NCBI RefSeq assembly: GCF_000765825.2
Contig: NZ_JRPE02000016.1
Location: forward strand, 1-32,710
From: Helicobacter magdeburgensis
GTDB taxonomy: Bacteria > Campylobacterota > Campylobacteria > Campylobacterales > Helicobacteraceae
Reading direction: 5' to 3'
Length of the DNA: 32,710 bases
The position numbers and the translations under genes are program-made. The notes under the pieces were generated by a model. It was not told where the DNA came from. It was given only the letters and a program-made list of their open reading frames with translations, and did not search any database. Each line of letters opens with the position of its first letter. Position 1 is the first letter of the stretch. This document shows, piece by piece, positions 1 through 7,016 of this stretch.

Positions 1-141
1 GAAACTCACAATCACTTCATCTCCAACTCTTGGAGTATGATAAAAACCTGAACTTGCACTTGCAATAGGGGAGCTTACTCTAAGATAAGGAGAGTAATGG
101 TAGCAGCATTCTTTCTGTTTTCTTTCTGTTGTGTTGTGTTC
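1..141 (-). pseudogene. VgrG fragment (T6SS spike), runs off the left edge
   Basis: The minus strand is open from 141 to the edge in one frame and reads ...YLRVSSPIASASSG..., then FYHTPRVGDEVIVSF. This matches the gp5-like OB-fold region of VgrG, the trimeric spike of the type VI secretion system, where a surface motif is followed by 'PRxGDEVIVSF'. The frame is closed upstream by a stop at 142-144, so there is no N-terminal gp27-like half. An overlapping frame starts at ATG 233-235, inside the stop of the LprI-like gene, and reads MSISPLPFTSKTK... to about position 90. A frameshift near 100-130 could join the two frames. The gene therefore looks 5'-truncated and possibly frameshifted. The rest of it lies outside the window, so it cannot be excluded that the downstream part is used. 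The family call is fairly secure, the state of the gene less so. Confidence 0.6.
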
Positions 142-231
142 TTATGAGAGAATTCTCATTGCTTTGTGGAGTATTTGTATCTTTTGTATTCTTGTGTTTG
201 GTTTTTGATGTGAAAGGGAGAGGAGAAATAC

Positions 232-891
232 TCATTGGGAATTTTCTTTTATTATGAGTTTGCCTGTTTCATCGATAAGGTTATCTTTAGCCACTTGTTT
301 AATAAGCTTAAACGGAGTTGCAGATTCAGAAATTTTCGTAGTCATTATAAGGTCATAATATTCCTTAGGATTTAGGTAAAAAATTTTTTCAAAAAAAACT
401 TTGTATTGATGATTCTTATAAATAAATTCTGTAATTTGCTTAAAAGCCTTTAAATAAGATTTCTGCATACATTCTGTGGTTTCTAATAGTGGAATTATAG
501 GATTTGCACCTTCGGGTAAAGAGCTGGCAATTTCATCTTCTAGCTTTAGACATTCTTTCCTTTCTTTTATCATATTAAGTGAGATTTCTTTTAATTTTAT
601 TTTGTCTCTAGGGTTTATGTGATTGATTATATATTGATAATAACTTGAATAAAAATTGTCTGTTAATGCTAATACTTTGTTTCCATAGCTATTTCTTCTA
701 CCAATTTTATTGCATATATACAACTCATCAGCATTTTTATCATCGTCTATAACTTTAGAACAATCAAAGCTAGGCTGTATCTCATCTTGTTCCAACAACA
801 ACTCATCAATATCTAAGGCATTAGCAACGCTCAAAATGAACATCGTGATAAATAGGAGTTTATTTAAAATCATTAAATGTTTTATTTTCAC
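232..891 (-). CDS. LprI-like secreted protein
   Basis: This is a 219-residue protein with a hydrophobic N-terminus (about residues 8-25, ending SVANA) that looks like a Sec signal peptide, so the product is probably periplasmic. After it come a PSFDCSK...YICNK pair of cysteines, a 'ISLNMIKERKEC' stretch, and later 'TTECMQKSYLKAF'. This spacing of Cys pairs around an Arg-Cys helix matches the LprI family, named after a lysozyme inhibitor. The gene overlaps the upstream 192-residue gene by 4 bases (ATGA), so the two are probably co-translated. Its stop overlaps the first ATG of the VgrG-region reading frame. Because it follows peptidoglycan-hydrolase remnants, an immunity role against such enzymes is plausible, but this is inference. 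The LprI assignment rests on pattern recognition only. Confidence 0.6.
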   Translation of the reverse strand: MKIKHLMILNKLLFITMFILSVANALDIDELLLEQDEIQPSFDCSKVIDDDKNADELYICNKIGRRNSYGNKVLALTDNFYSSYYQYIINHINPRDKIKLKEISLNMIKERKECLKLEDEIASSLPEGANPIIPLLETTECMQKSYLKAFKQITEFIYKNHQYKVFFEKIFYLNPKEYYDLIMTTKISESATPFKLIKQVAKDNLIDETGKLIIKENSQ

Positions 892-1466
892 AGCTCATTC
901 ACCCTTTTCAAAATCTTTTGCATTTTTGGCTGATTATTATATTTTTCTTGCAAAATTTTGTAAGTTTGCGGGAGTGGCTTACAATATTGCTCTATTTTTT
1001 CATTAAGCTCTTTTTCTCTTGCTTTATCATATCCATATTCACCACGAAAGTAATTGCACCCACAAGCATTTTGTATGTATGTTTGTATATCTTGTGGATA
1101 AAGCATTTTGGATTCTATAATGCCTTGCACATTTGTATCTATTTGTTTTAAAGATATATCATAACTTCCATAAGTGCAAATTTTCTCTCCATTTTCAAAA
1201 GCTTCTAGGCTGATTTTCACCTCTTTTGTATTTTCCCACTGCACCTTGAGAGTTTTATAGCCATAGATTTCACTTTCCTCATTATCAAGTGTTTGTGTGA
1301 TATTTTCCATAGTCTTAATACTCTGTGGAAGATAATAGCCCTCTGAAAAACCAATTTTCATTTGCCTGTAAGCTTGCGTGATATTTGTATCTGTAAAAGT
1401 CTTTTCTTCTTCTATTTGTGCAAATAGACTATAACAACAAAATAGAATAATGAATATGTAACGCAT
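888..1466 (-). CDS. Secreted protein of unknown function, immunity candidate
   Basis: I do not recognise this 192-residue protein. It begins MRYIFIILFCCYSLFA, a short signal peptide with a plausible cleavage site before QIEEE, so the product is probably exported to the periplasm. The mature part is charged and contains two cysteines in 'NACGCNYFRGEYGYDKARE' and another in 'IEQYCKPLP'. The start ATG lies 8 bases after the stop of the M15-type peptidase remnant (stop at 1475-1477), with AGGAG just upstream. The gene overlaps the LprI-like gene by 4 bases. A tightly coupled secreted protein directly behind a peptidoglycan peptidase is the usual layout of an effector with its immunity protein. 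That role is inferred from position only. Confidence 0.65.
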   Translation of the reverse strand: MRYIFIILFCCYSLFAQIEEEKTFTDTNITQAYRQMKIGFSEGYYLPQSIKTMENITQTLDNEESEIYGYKTLKVQWENTKEVKISLEAFENGEKICTYGSYDISLKQIDTNVQGIIESKMLYPQDIQTYIQNACGCNYFRGEYGYDKAREKELNEKIEQYCKPLPQTYKILQEKYNNQPKMQKILKRVNEL

Positions 1467-1474
1467 TTATGCTC

Positions 1475-1935
1475 CTATTTTCCATTGAATGACCAATGTG
1501 GGTCATCAGGCGGATTTTTTACCAACTTATAGACTCCATAAGTTGCTCCAATATTATGGAGTTCTTTACATTGAGCACCATATTTGGCGTTAAAGTGTAT
1601 TTTTTTCCTGTTTTGTCTTTAATCTTTATATTTTTTGTCCAAGTAATTGTCATATCAATAGCTTTACCTAAAATATGATTCGATGTAAGGGAAGCTTTAT
1701 CCCTCATTCTATAAGCATTTTTCATCTCCAATGCTTTTTCTCTTGAAATTTTTTCTGAATAATTACCGCTAGAATCTGTATGTATCCAATTAATTGGGAT
1801 ATTTTCTTTTATTTCATAGCAATATTTGTTTTTGAAATTAACATTATTGCTTTTATTTTTCATACTATTCAAAAATAAACCTGCTCTGCATAAGCAAATC
1901 TTGCCAATGCAAAATATTGACAAAAAAGATTTCAT
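1475..1935 (-). pseudogene. M15-type peptidoglycan peptidase remnant, frameshifted
   Basis: One frame (1935 to about 1606) encodes ...PINWIHTDSSGNYSEK..., then 'LTSNHILGKAIDMTITW', the SxHxxGxAxD zinc-binding motif of M15 (D-Ala-D-Ala carboxypeptidase/endopeptidase-like) enzymes. It then runs off frame and ends at 1519. The neighbouring frame continues with 'IGATYGVYKL' and 'NPPDDPHWSFNGK', which carries the last zinc-ligand histidine (PHW), and stops at 1475-1477. The switch point is an A7 run (T7 at 1600-1606 on the plus strand). One extra A there would give TGKKIHFNAKYG and restore the reading frame. The N-terminal part of the family domain is also missing, so the gene is a 5'-truncated, frameshifted remnant. 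Family members cleave peptide cross-links or stems in the cell wall. The spacing to the next gene is 8 bases. Confidence 0.7.
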
Positions 1936-2364
1936 TCTTCATCACTCCAAGCTCGTGGGCGACATCTCGCAGATTCGCATACCAAATATATATCCTCATT
2001 TCTGTGTGAGAGTCTAGTTTTGCCGCCAACGCTGACAAAATCCCATATTTTCCCAACAAATTTCACTTTACCACGATATACACACCCATCACCACTATAA
2101 TAATGTAAATTCCATACGATGATATGTTGTTTCAAATATTGTTCCATTTGCTTTAAATCTTTTGGTAAAGATTGCGTATTTTTGCAATGTTCCAATGCCT
2201 TCTCATCACTTATACCACTATTTTCCCAATTTATTTCCGTATCTATTGCTAACACTTCTAATGTTTTTTTTAAATTCTTCTGCATAGGGTGGCAATGGTA
2301 TTGTATAATTTTCATTAGCAAAAAGACTATACATAAGTAAAATAATTACACTACTCTTTTTCAT
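1932..2364 (-). pseudogene. Small secreted protein split by an A8 frameshift
   Basis: The ATG at 2362-2364 lies inside the end of the amidase fusion ORF (its stop is at 2351-2353) and begins MKKSSVIILLMYSLFANEN, a signal peptide. This frame stops early, at 2218. The next frame, joined at an A8 run (T8 at 2264-2271 on the plus strand), continues NLKKTLEVLAIDTEINWENS... to a stop at 1932. One indel in the homopolymer would give a single exported protein of about 140 residues. The mature sequence, with 'YYSGDGCVYRGKVKFVG' in its second half, is not one I recognise. The tight overlap with an amidase suggests an immunity protein. The homopolymer could be a mutation, a phase-variation switch or a sequencing error. 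The 3' end overlaps the M15 remnant by 4 bases. Confidence 0.55.
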
Positions 2365-3217
2365 ACAAATCCTTTGCCTCCCCTCTAGTCTTTTGAGGCG
2401 AAATATCATCGTGTTCGTAAATATCATTTTCAGTAAGATTATACTCAGTTTTCAAAATTTCTACTAAATTCTTTATAGAATCTTTTTGGGTTTGGTCGGT
2501 TTGCTCGGAAGTATCCCAAGTAGCAGCATAAAAAGTAATTTGTGGATATTTATTGTCAATAGGTAATTTTCTTAAGTCTGTAGCCTTTCCCACCACTTCT
2601 ATGCCAATGGATTCATTATTAATGGGATAGCGATTTGGATATGCGAAATTCTTTTCCTCCTCTTTTCTTACATTATCGTGGATTTGTTTTGGTATTTTGC
2701 CTTGATAATAACCTAAAATCTTTTTTGTATAACCTATAAGACTTTGAAACAAAGCGCCTACGATAATGCCGCTTAAAATCATTGTGGTGGTTTGATAGGG
2801 CATATTTTTGTTATAGCCAATATACACAACTAAAGCAAGTGAAAGAATGCCAAAGATGAATCCAGCAATGCTGATATAATCCATACTCAAGCCCAAAAGT
2901 AGTCCTAGCACTGCTCCAAAGCTTGCTCCACTTGTAACGCCTAAAATATCAGGTGTAGCTAAGGGATTGCGAAATAGACTTTGAAATGCCCCACCAGCTA
3001 CACTTAATCCAGCACCAACAATAATGGCTACAAGAATACGAGGAAGACGAAAATAAAAGACAATATTATTTTGTGTCTCATCTCCATAGCCACATAGCAC
3101 TTGGATAATATCTTCAATGGGCAGAGCATATCTCCCGCTGCTAAGACAAATAAGAGCAAAAATCACTATGATGAAAGAGCCTAAGATATAGGCAAACATT
3201 GCTTTTAGAATCTGCAT
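2351..3217 (-). CDS. Chimera: FecCD permease half fused to amidase C-terminus
   Basis: Residues 1 to about 165 are the N-terminal half of a FecCD-family ABC permease for iron-siderophore, haem, cobalamin or Ni/Co chelates. They include several membrane segments and the family stretches 'RLPRILVAIIVGAGLSVAG' and 'FQSLFRNPLATPDILGVTSG'. After GALFQSLIGYTKKI (near base 2725) the protein becomes soluble and reads 'YPINNESIGIEVVGKA' and 'DIYEHDDISPQKTRGEAKDL'. This is the C-terminal half of an Amidase_2 (AmpD/PGRP-like) N-acetylmuramoyl-L-alanine amidase. The permease lacks its ATPase-contact and later membrane segments, and the amidase lacks its N-terminal half with the first zinc ligand. Neither half should work. 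The start overlaps the TonB-receptor stop (TAATG), as in an intact uptake operon. This looks like a recombination scar. Confidence 0.8.
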   Translation of the reverse strand: MQILKAMFAYILGSFIIVIFALICLSSGRYALPIEDIIQVLCGYGDETQNNIVFYFRLPRILVAIIVGAGLSVAGGAFQSLFRNPLATPDILGVTSGASFGAVLGLLLGLSMDYISIAGFIFGILSLALVVYIGYNKNMPYQTTTMILSGIIVGALFQSLIGYTKKILGYYQGKIPKQIHDNVRKEEEKNFAYPNRYPINNESIGIEVVGKATDLRKLPIDNKYPQITFYAATWDTSEQTDQTQKDSIKNLVEILKTEYNLTENDIYEHDDISPQKTRGEAKDLYEKE

Positions 3218-5382
3218 TAATAATTCCAGATATATTTAACAAAAATATTTCTACCCGGCTCCACAAGGGGATTTGTAAGGGCTATTGGCTTGCTGATGTT
3301 TTGTACAGTTACAGGATTCCTGCCGACTTGATTAAAGAGATTATTTGCTCCAATTAAAAGCTCCATATCTTGTAGTTTTGTAGAAAAGCCACCAAGTTTT
3401 AGTCCCAAGTATAAATCCGTCATTGTGTAGGCTTGTGTTGCCCTCTCTTCCTTTTGATCTATGCGAGTTTTTGCTCCATATCCCCTTTGTGTGAGATTGA
3501 CATACCATTTGTTAAATTGCAGTGATAAGGACACTTGAGCATAAAGTGGTGCAAGATAAGCAATAGGTTTATTGTCTGTGAGATTTTCACCATAATTATA
3601 AGAGCCTACATAGGAAAGTATCAGCGTATCATCAAAAAAGCTATGTCTCCCCTCAATTTCTACACCTGTAATCATAGCCTTTCCTATATTTTCATATCTG
3701 TAAAGGTTATTGGTGGTAACTGTTGCATTTTGATATGAACTAAGGGCTAGCATATCAGTATAATGTGTAAAAAAGCCAATTAATGAAGCGTAGTGATTAT
3801 CACTTTGGAATCTAAAGCCAAATTCAGCACTTTGGGAATATTCTGGCTTGATGAGTGGATTTGCGATGGTAAGTGTTGAACTGCCACTTGGTGTGGCTTG
3901 CATACGCTCACCGGCACTTGGATTCTTGAAGTTGTGACTGACATTAATCACATTGCTTATATAGTCATTAAGAAAATACACTGAACCAAGAGAGCCTGTA
4001 ACAGCTCCACTATGGATTACGCTATTTTCATCAAGTAAGCGAGAGTTTTCAGTATTGGCCTGACCACTTCCGGATTGCTCTAAACTTGATTTTGTTTTTG
4101 AAATAGTTGTGAGAACATAATCTCCCCTAAGAGATGCTGAAAGATACCAAGATGGAGTAGCACTAAAATCATCTTTAATAAATAAAGCAATATCAGTATT
4201 GCTTGAGGGACGATTTGTTGTGTTGCTCACATTGGCTATAAGATTATTTTGCCTGACTTGTGTTGGAGAGTATGAGCTTTCAAATTCTGCTCCATAGGTA
4301 AGATAATGCTTATTTATTCTGCTATCAAACACAAGTCGTCCGCCAAAGTAGTTATTATTATAGACTTGTTGATGGATATTTACTCCATTGAATGCGGTGC
4401 GGTTATTCCAAATATCCGTATCCCAATGTCTATAATAGAGATAGCTTTCCATAGATTCCGCAAAAGAAAGTTGAGATTTTTTCATTCCCACTCTTAGATA
4501 ATATTCGCTGATTGGATTTTCACTCATTAAGATTCCATAGCTTGATCCCGGTGCTGCACCTAAACCTCCAGCACGATGAGATTCTACTCTTGTATAGCGA
4601 CCTTGAGTATAGTAGCGTGTAGAATCTTTGGTATAGCCAATGTTAAAATCCACGCCCAAATAGTTAAATGATGAATTTTTTGCTTTGTATGAGCCATTTT
4701 CTTTAATGGGTGTAGTGTAGTCTTGTGCTGTTTTTGAGCTTACTCCAATAAGCATATCCCAGCCTCCGCCGCCGCCAAGCACTTCTGCCCTACCGCCAAA
4801 AAGATTATTCACACTTCCATATTCTAAGGCACGGATTCTAGCTGTGGCAGCAAAAGTATCGCTTTGTGTATTGTATGATGAAGTGCGAGATCTAAAATTT
4901 ACAACGCCATTCATAGCATCACTTCCCCATAGTGAGCTTGCCGGACCGCGTATGATTTCCACGCTTTCAAAGGCATAAGGATCAAGAGTGTTAAATTCTA
5001 GCGTATTGCGCCCAGAGTATCTCACACCATCTATCATCACAATAGAGCGAGAGCTATTGGAATTTTGCCCACGAAATGTGATTTGCCCATTGATACCACC
5101 AGAGCGAGAGTATAAGATTCCGGGCACAGATTCTAAGACAGATTGTATATTGCCATTACTTTTTTGGAGCAAGTCCTTTTTTTCAACAACGCTAATTTGC
5201 TTAGATTGCAGCTCTATGGGTAATTCCGACATAATTACCTGTGCTTTGACAACAGATTTTTCAAGCTTGACATTCCTTTCTGCACTGCTTATTTTTTCTT
5301 CTTGCTCGTCAGCTTGCATATAAAAAGGGAGCATAAAACAGCAGAGAAAAAGAGACGCACTTTTTTTAGTAGAGTGTTTCAT
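3217..5382 (-). CDS. TonB-dependent outer-membrane receptor
   Basis: This 721-residue protein has a signal peptide (about residues 1-25, ending MQADE) and a plug domain at about residues 50-165. The plug contains 'LESVPGILYSRSGG', 'VMIDGVRYSGR' and 'VEIIRGPASSLWGSDAMNG', followed by a 22-strand-type barrel that ends in ...VKYIWNY with a terminal aromatic residue. The length is normal for the family. Such receptors import metal chelates, haem or cobalamin across the outer membrane using ExbB-ExbD-TonB energy; exbB and exbD are encoded later in this window. The gene heads an operon with the permease that is now truncated. An AAAGGA ribosome-binding site precedes the ATG. A TATAAT box lies at 5422-5427 on the minus strand. 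The substrate cannot be told from the sequence. Confidence 0.9.
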   Translation of the reverse strand: MKHSTKKSASLFLCCFMLPFYMQADEQEEKISSAERNVKLEKSVVKAQVIMSELPIELQSKQISVVEKKDLLQKSNGNIQSVLESVPGILYSRSGGINGQITFRGQNSNSSRSIVMIDGVRYSGRNTLEFNTLDPYAFESVEIIRGPASSLWGSDAMNGVVNFRSRTSSYNTQSDTFAATARIRALEYGSVNNLFGGRAEVLGGGGGWDMLIGVSSKTAQDYTTPIKENGSYKAKNSSFNYLGVDFNIGYTKDSTRYYTQGRYTRVESHRAGGLGAAPGSSYGILMSENPISEYYLRVGMKKSQLSFAESMESYLYYRHWDTDIWNNRTAFNGVNIHQQVYNNNYFGGRLVFDSRINKHYLTYGAEFESSYSPTQVRQNNLIANVSNTTNRPSSNTDIALFIKDDFSATPSWYLSASLRGDYVLTTISKTKSSLEQSGSGQANTENSRLLDENSVIHSGAVTGSLGSVYFLNDYISNVINVSHNFKNPSAGERMQATPSGSSTLTIANPLIKPEYSQSAEFGFRFQSDNHYASLIGFFTHYTDMLALSSYQNATVTTNNLYRYENIGKAMITGVEIEGRHSFFDDTLILSYVGSYNYGENLTDNKPIAYLAPLYAQVSLSLQFNKWYVNLTQRGYGAKTRIDQKEERATQAYTMTDLYLGLKLGGFSTKLQDMELLIGANNLFNQVGRNPVTVQNISKPIALTNPLVEPGRNIFVKYIWNY

Positions 5383-5421
5383 TTTGAATCCTTTTTCATT
5401 AAATTAAAAATAAGAGCGGTT

Positions 5422-5427
5422 ATTATA
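5422..5427 (-). promoter_or_regulatory. -10 box for the TonB receptor
   Basis: The minus strand reads TATAAT 40 bases upstream of the receptor ATG, in an AT-rich intergenic region shared with the divergent 505-residue gene. This fits the Helicobacter housekeeping promoter, where the -10 box dominates and the -35 is weak. I could not identify a convincing Fur box here. Confidence 0.5.
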
Positions 5428-5450
5428 TTGAAATAAAAAACAAAATGCAA

Positions 5451-5456
5451 TATAAT
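5451..5456 (+). promoter_or_regulatory. -10 box for the divergent 505-residue gene
   Basis: TATAAT lies 43 bases before the ATG at 5499. It sits back to back with the minus-strand TATAAT at 5422-5427, so the two transcription units share about 115 bases of control DNA and could be co-regulated. Confidence 0.5.
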
Positions 5457-5498
5457 CCAAATAACTTCCAAAAATCACTTAAATGAAAGGATAAAAAG

Positions 5499-7016
5499 AT
5501 GTCTAGTAAATGTGGTTATAGTTGTTCAAAAAATAACTTAGAGAATCTTTATTATTATAAAGAGATTGAATCTTTTGGTAAGATTGCCTATCTTGAATCA
5601 GGAAGTCTAAAAGAACAGAGTGTTTCAACACATTTTTTATATAAGCATATTTTGCAGTATGTAGATTTGTATAATGAATTTCACTCGCTTGATTTGAGCG
5701 AATTTTGTGCGGTTGTTTTGCCTATGGGGATTGATGAGTATTATCTCTCACGCTTTAAAGATAAGATTCTTAGTTTTCTTGAATCTGGGGGCGTGGTGCT
5801 GTCTTTTATGAGTGATTTTATGCGGATTTTACCTTATAGTAAGGGCTATATACAGAGTCAGATTCCAATTAGAGATAGGGTTGTAAAGTTTGCTAAGAGT
5901 GAATCTGCGGCAATTATTTTTGATGGAGTAAGGGAATATGATGTAAATCATAGGCGTGGTGTCAAAGGATTTTTTAATCGTGGATTTTTTGATATGAGTG
6001 CTTTTCCGCATAAGGTAGAGTATTTGTTGGTTGATTGTCGGGGGGAGTGCGTTGGCTATATTGATAGAGAATCTACACAAGGTGTTATTCTCTCAACAGC
6101 AAATGCGGATTTATTAAGTTTTGGGCTTATGGATAATACGACAGCAAGAAGAATGGGGCTTAATCTTTTGCGATGGCTTGGCTATGAGCTAGAGCGGATT
6201 AAACAAGATGGGCTAACACACAAAACTGATAAAAGGGGAGAGCAAAAATCTAAGGCTTGGCAAAATGCTTGTGATATGGGGCTTAATTATTTAGATTTTG
6301 TGCCTAATAAACATACACAAAGCCTTTCTTCCCATAAGCTTGCAAATGCCATTATCACAGGTGGCAGCTCATTTCATAGATATTTTTTTACAAATAAAAA
6401 TGAAAAATATGCACATTTCTTCTCTAAACGCTGCCATTTTTTAGATTTACAATCTTTGAATCTTGAAGCGTTTGATTATATTGTTTTAAGCTCAAGAATG
6501 GACGCACATAGCTTGGTTAGGTATAAACAAAAATTCATTTCCTATTTGGAATCTGGAGGGCATATTGTTTCTTTTGGGGAGATTACGCAAGATTATTTAC
6601 CAAATATTAGGTGGAGGGATTATCCTGTCAATTTTTGGTGGTGGCTTATCCCTAATGCTGATATGCCTTTGTATGCCTTAGATTCAGATGGGAATAAGGC
6701 AGAAGATTCTACAAAAGATGGTTTATTTAGCAAAATGGCAGTAAAAAGTGCGAAATGGCATTACCACGGGGCATTTTATCCGCCAAAAACTGCCCAAAAT
6801 ATACTAGTCAATGAATTAGATGAAAGTATCATTTATAAGGATACAACTTTTAAGGGGAATTTATATGTTACCTCGCTTGATCCAGAGTTTCATTTGGGGC
6901 AGGGATTTATGCCTACGACAGAATATTTTTTTGACACATTTATGCAGTGGGTTGAGAGTGATATTTTAGAGAATGATATTGTATGTGCGAAGGGGAGGCA
7001 ACAATGCGTTTCATAA
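5499..7016 (+). CDS. Protein of unknown function with two related GATase-like halves
   Basis: I do not recognise this 505-residue protein as a named family. There is no signal peptide, and the N-terminus carries CGYSCSK. It consists of two similar halves. The first half has 'FCAVVLPMGIDEYY' then 'ILSFLESGGVVLSF'. The second has 'FDYIVLSSRMDAH' then 'FISYLESGGHIVSFGE'. Each half later has a similar C-terminal piece ('VILSTANADLLSFG' and 'LYVTSLDPEFHLGQG', each ending in a helix with LLRWLG or FMQWV). The alternating strand/helix pattern with a 'Y.ESGG..vSF' turn resembles ThuA or class-I glutamine-amidotransferase-like folds, but I see no Cys-His-Glu triad. It overlaps the binding-protein gene by 13 bases and diverges from the TonB receptor, so a role linked to metal-chelate uptake is likely. 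The ribosome-binding site AAAGGA precedes the ATG. Confidence 0.75.
   Translation: MSSKCGYSCSKNNLENLYYYKEIESFGKIAYLESGSLKEQSVSTHFLYKHILQYVDLYNEFHSLDLSEFCAVVLPMGIDEYYLSRFKDKILSFLESGGVVLSFMSDFMRILPYSKGYIQSQIPIRDRVVKFAKSESAAIIFDGVREYDVNHRRGVKGFFNRGFFDMSAFPHKVEYLLVDCRGECVGYIDRESTQGVILSTANADLLSFGLMDNTTARRMGLNLLRWLGYELERIKQDGLTHKTDKRGEQKSKAWQNACDMGLNYLDFVPNKHTQSLSSHKLANAIITGGSSFHRYFFTNKNEKYAHFFSKRCHFLDLQSLNLEAFDYIVLSSRMDAHSLVRYKQKFISYLESGGHIVSFGEITQDYLPNIRWRDYPVNFWWWLIPNADMPLYALDSDGNKAEDSTKDGLFSKMAVKSAKWHYHGAFYPPKTAQNILVNELDESIIYKDTTFKGNLYVTSLDPEFHLGQGFMPTTEYFFDTFMQWVESDILENDIVCAKGRQQCVS

Noticed and set aside
1826-2059. Small open frames on both strands around the junction of the two pseudogenes
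   Set aside because: They cover shifted frames of the frameshifted genes and have no start signals or family resemblance.
5383-5498. Fur box between the TonB receptor and the divergent gene
   Set aside because: The region is AT-rich with several TTATTAT-like words, but none makes a convincing dyad; iron regulation is plausible yet not shown.
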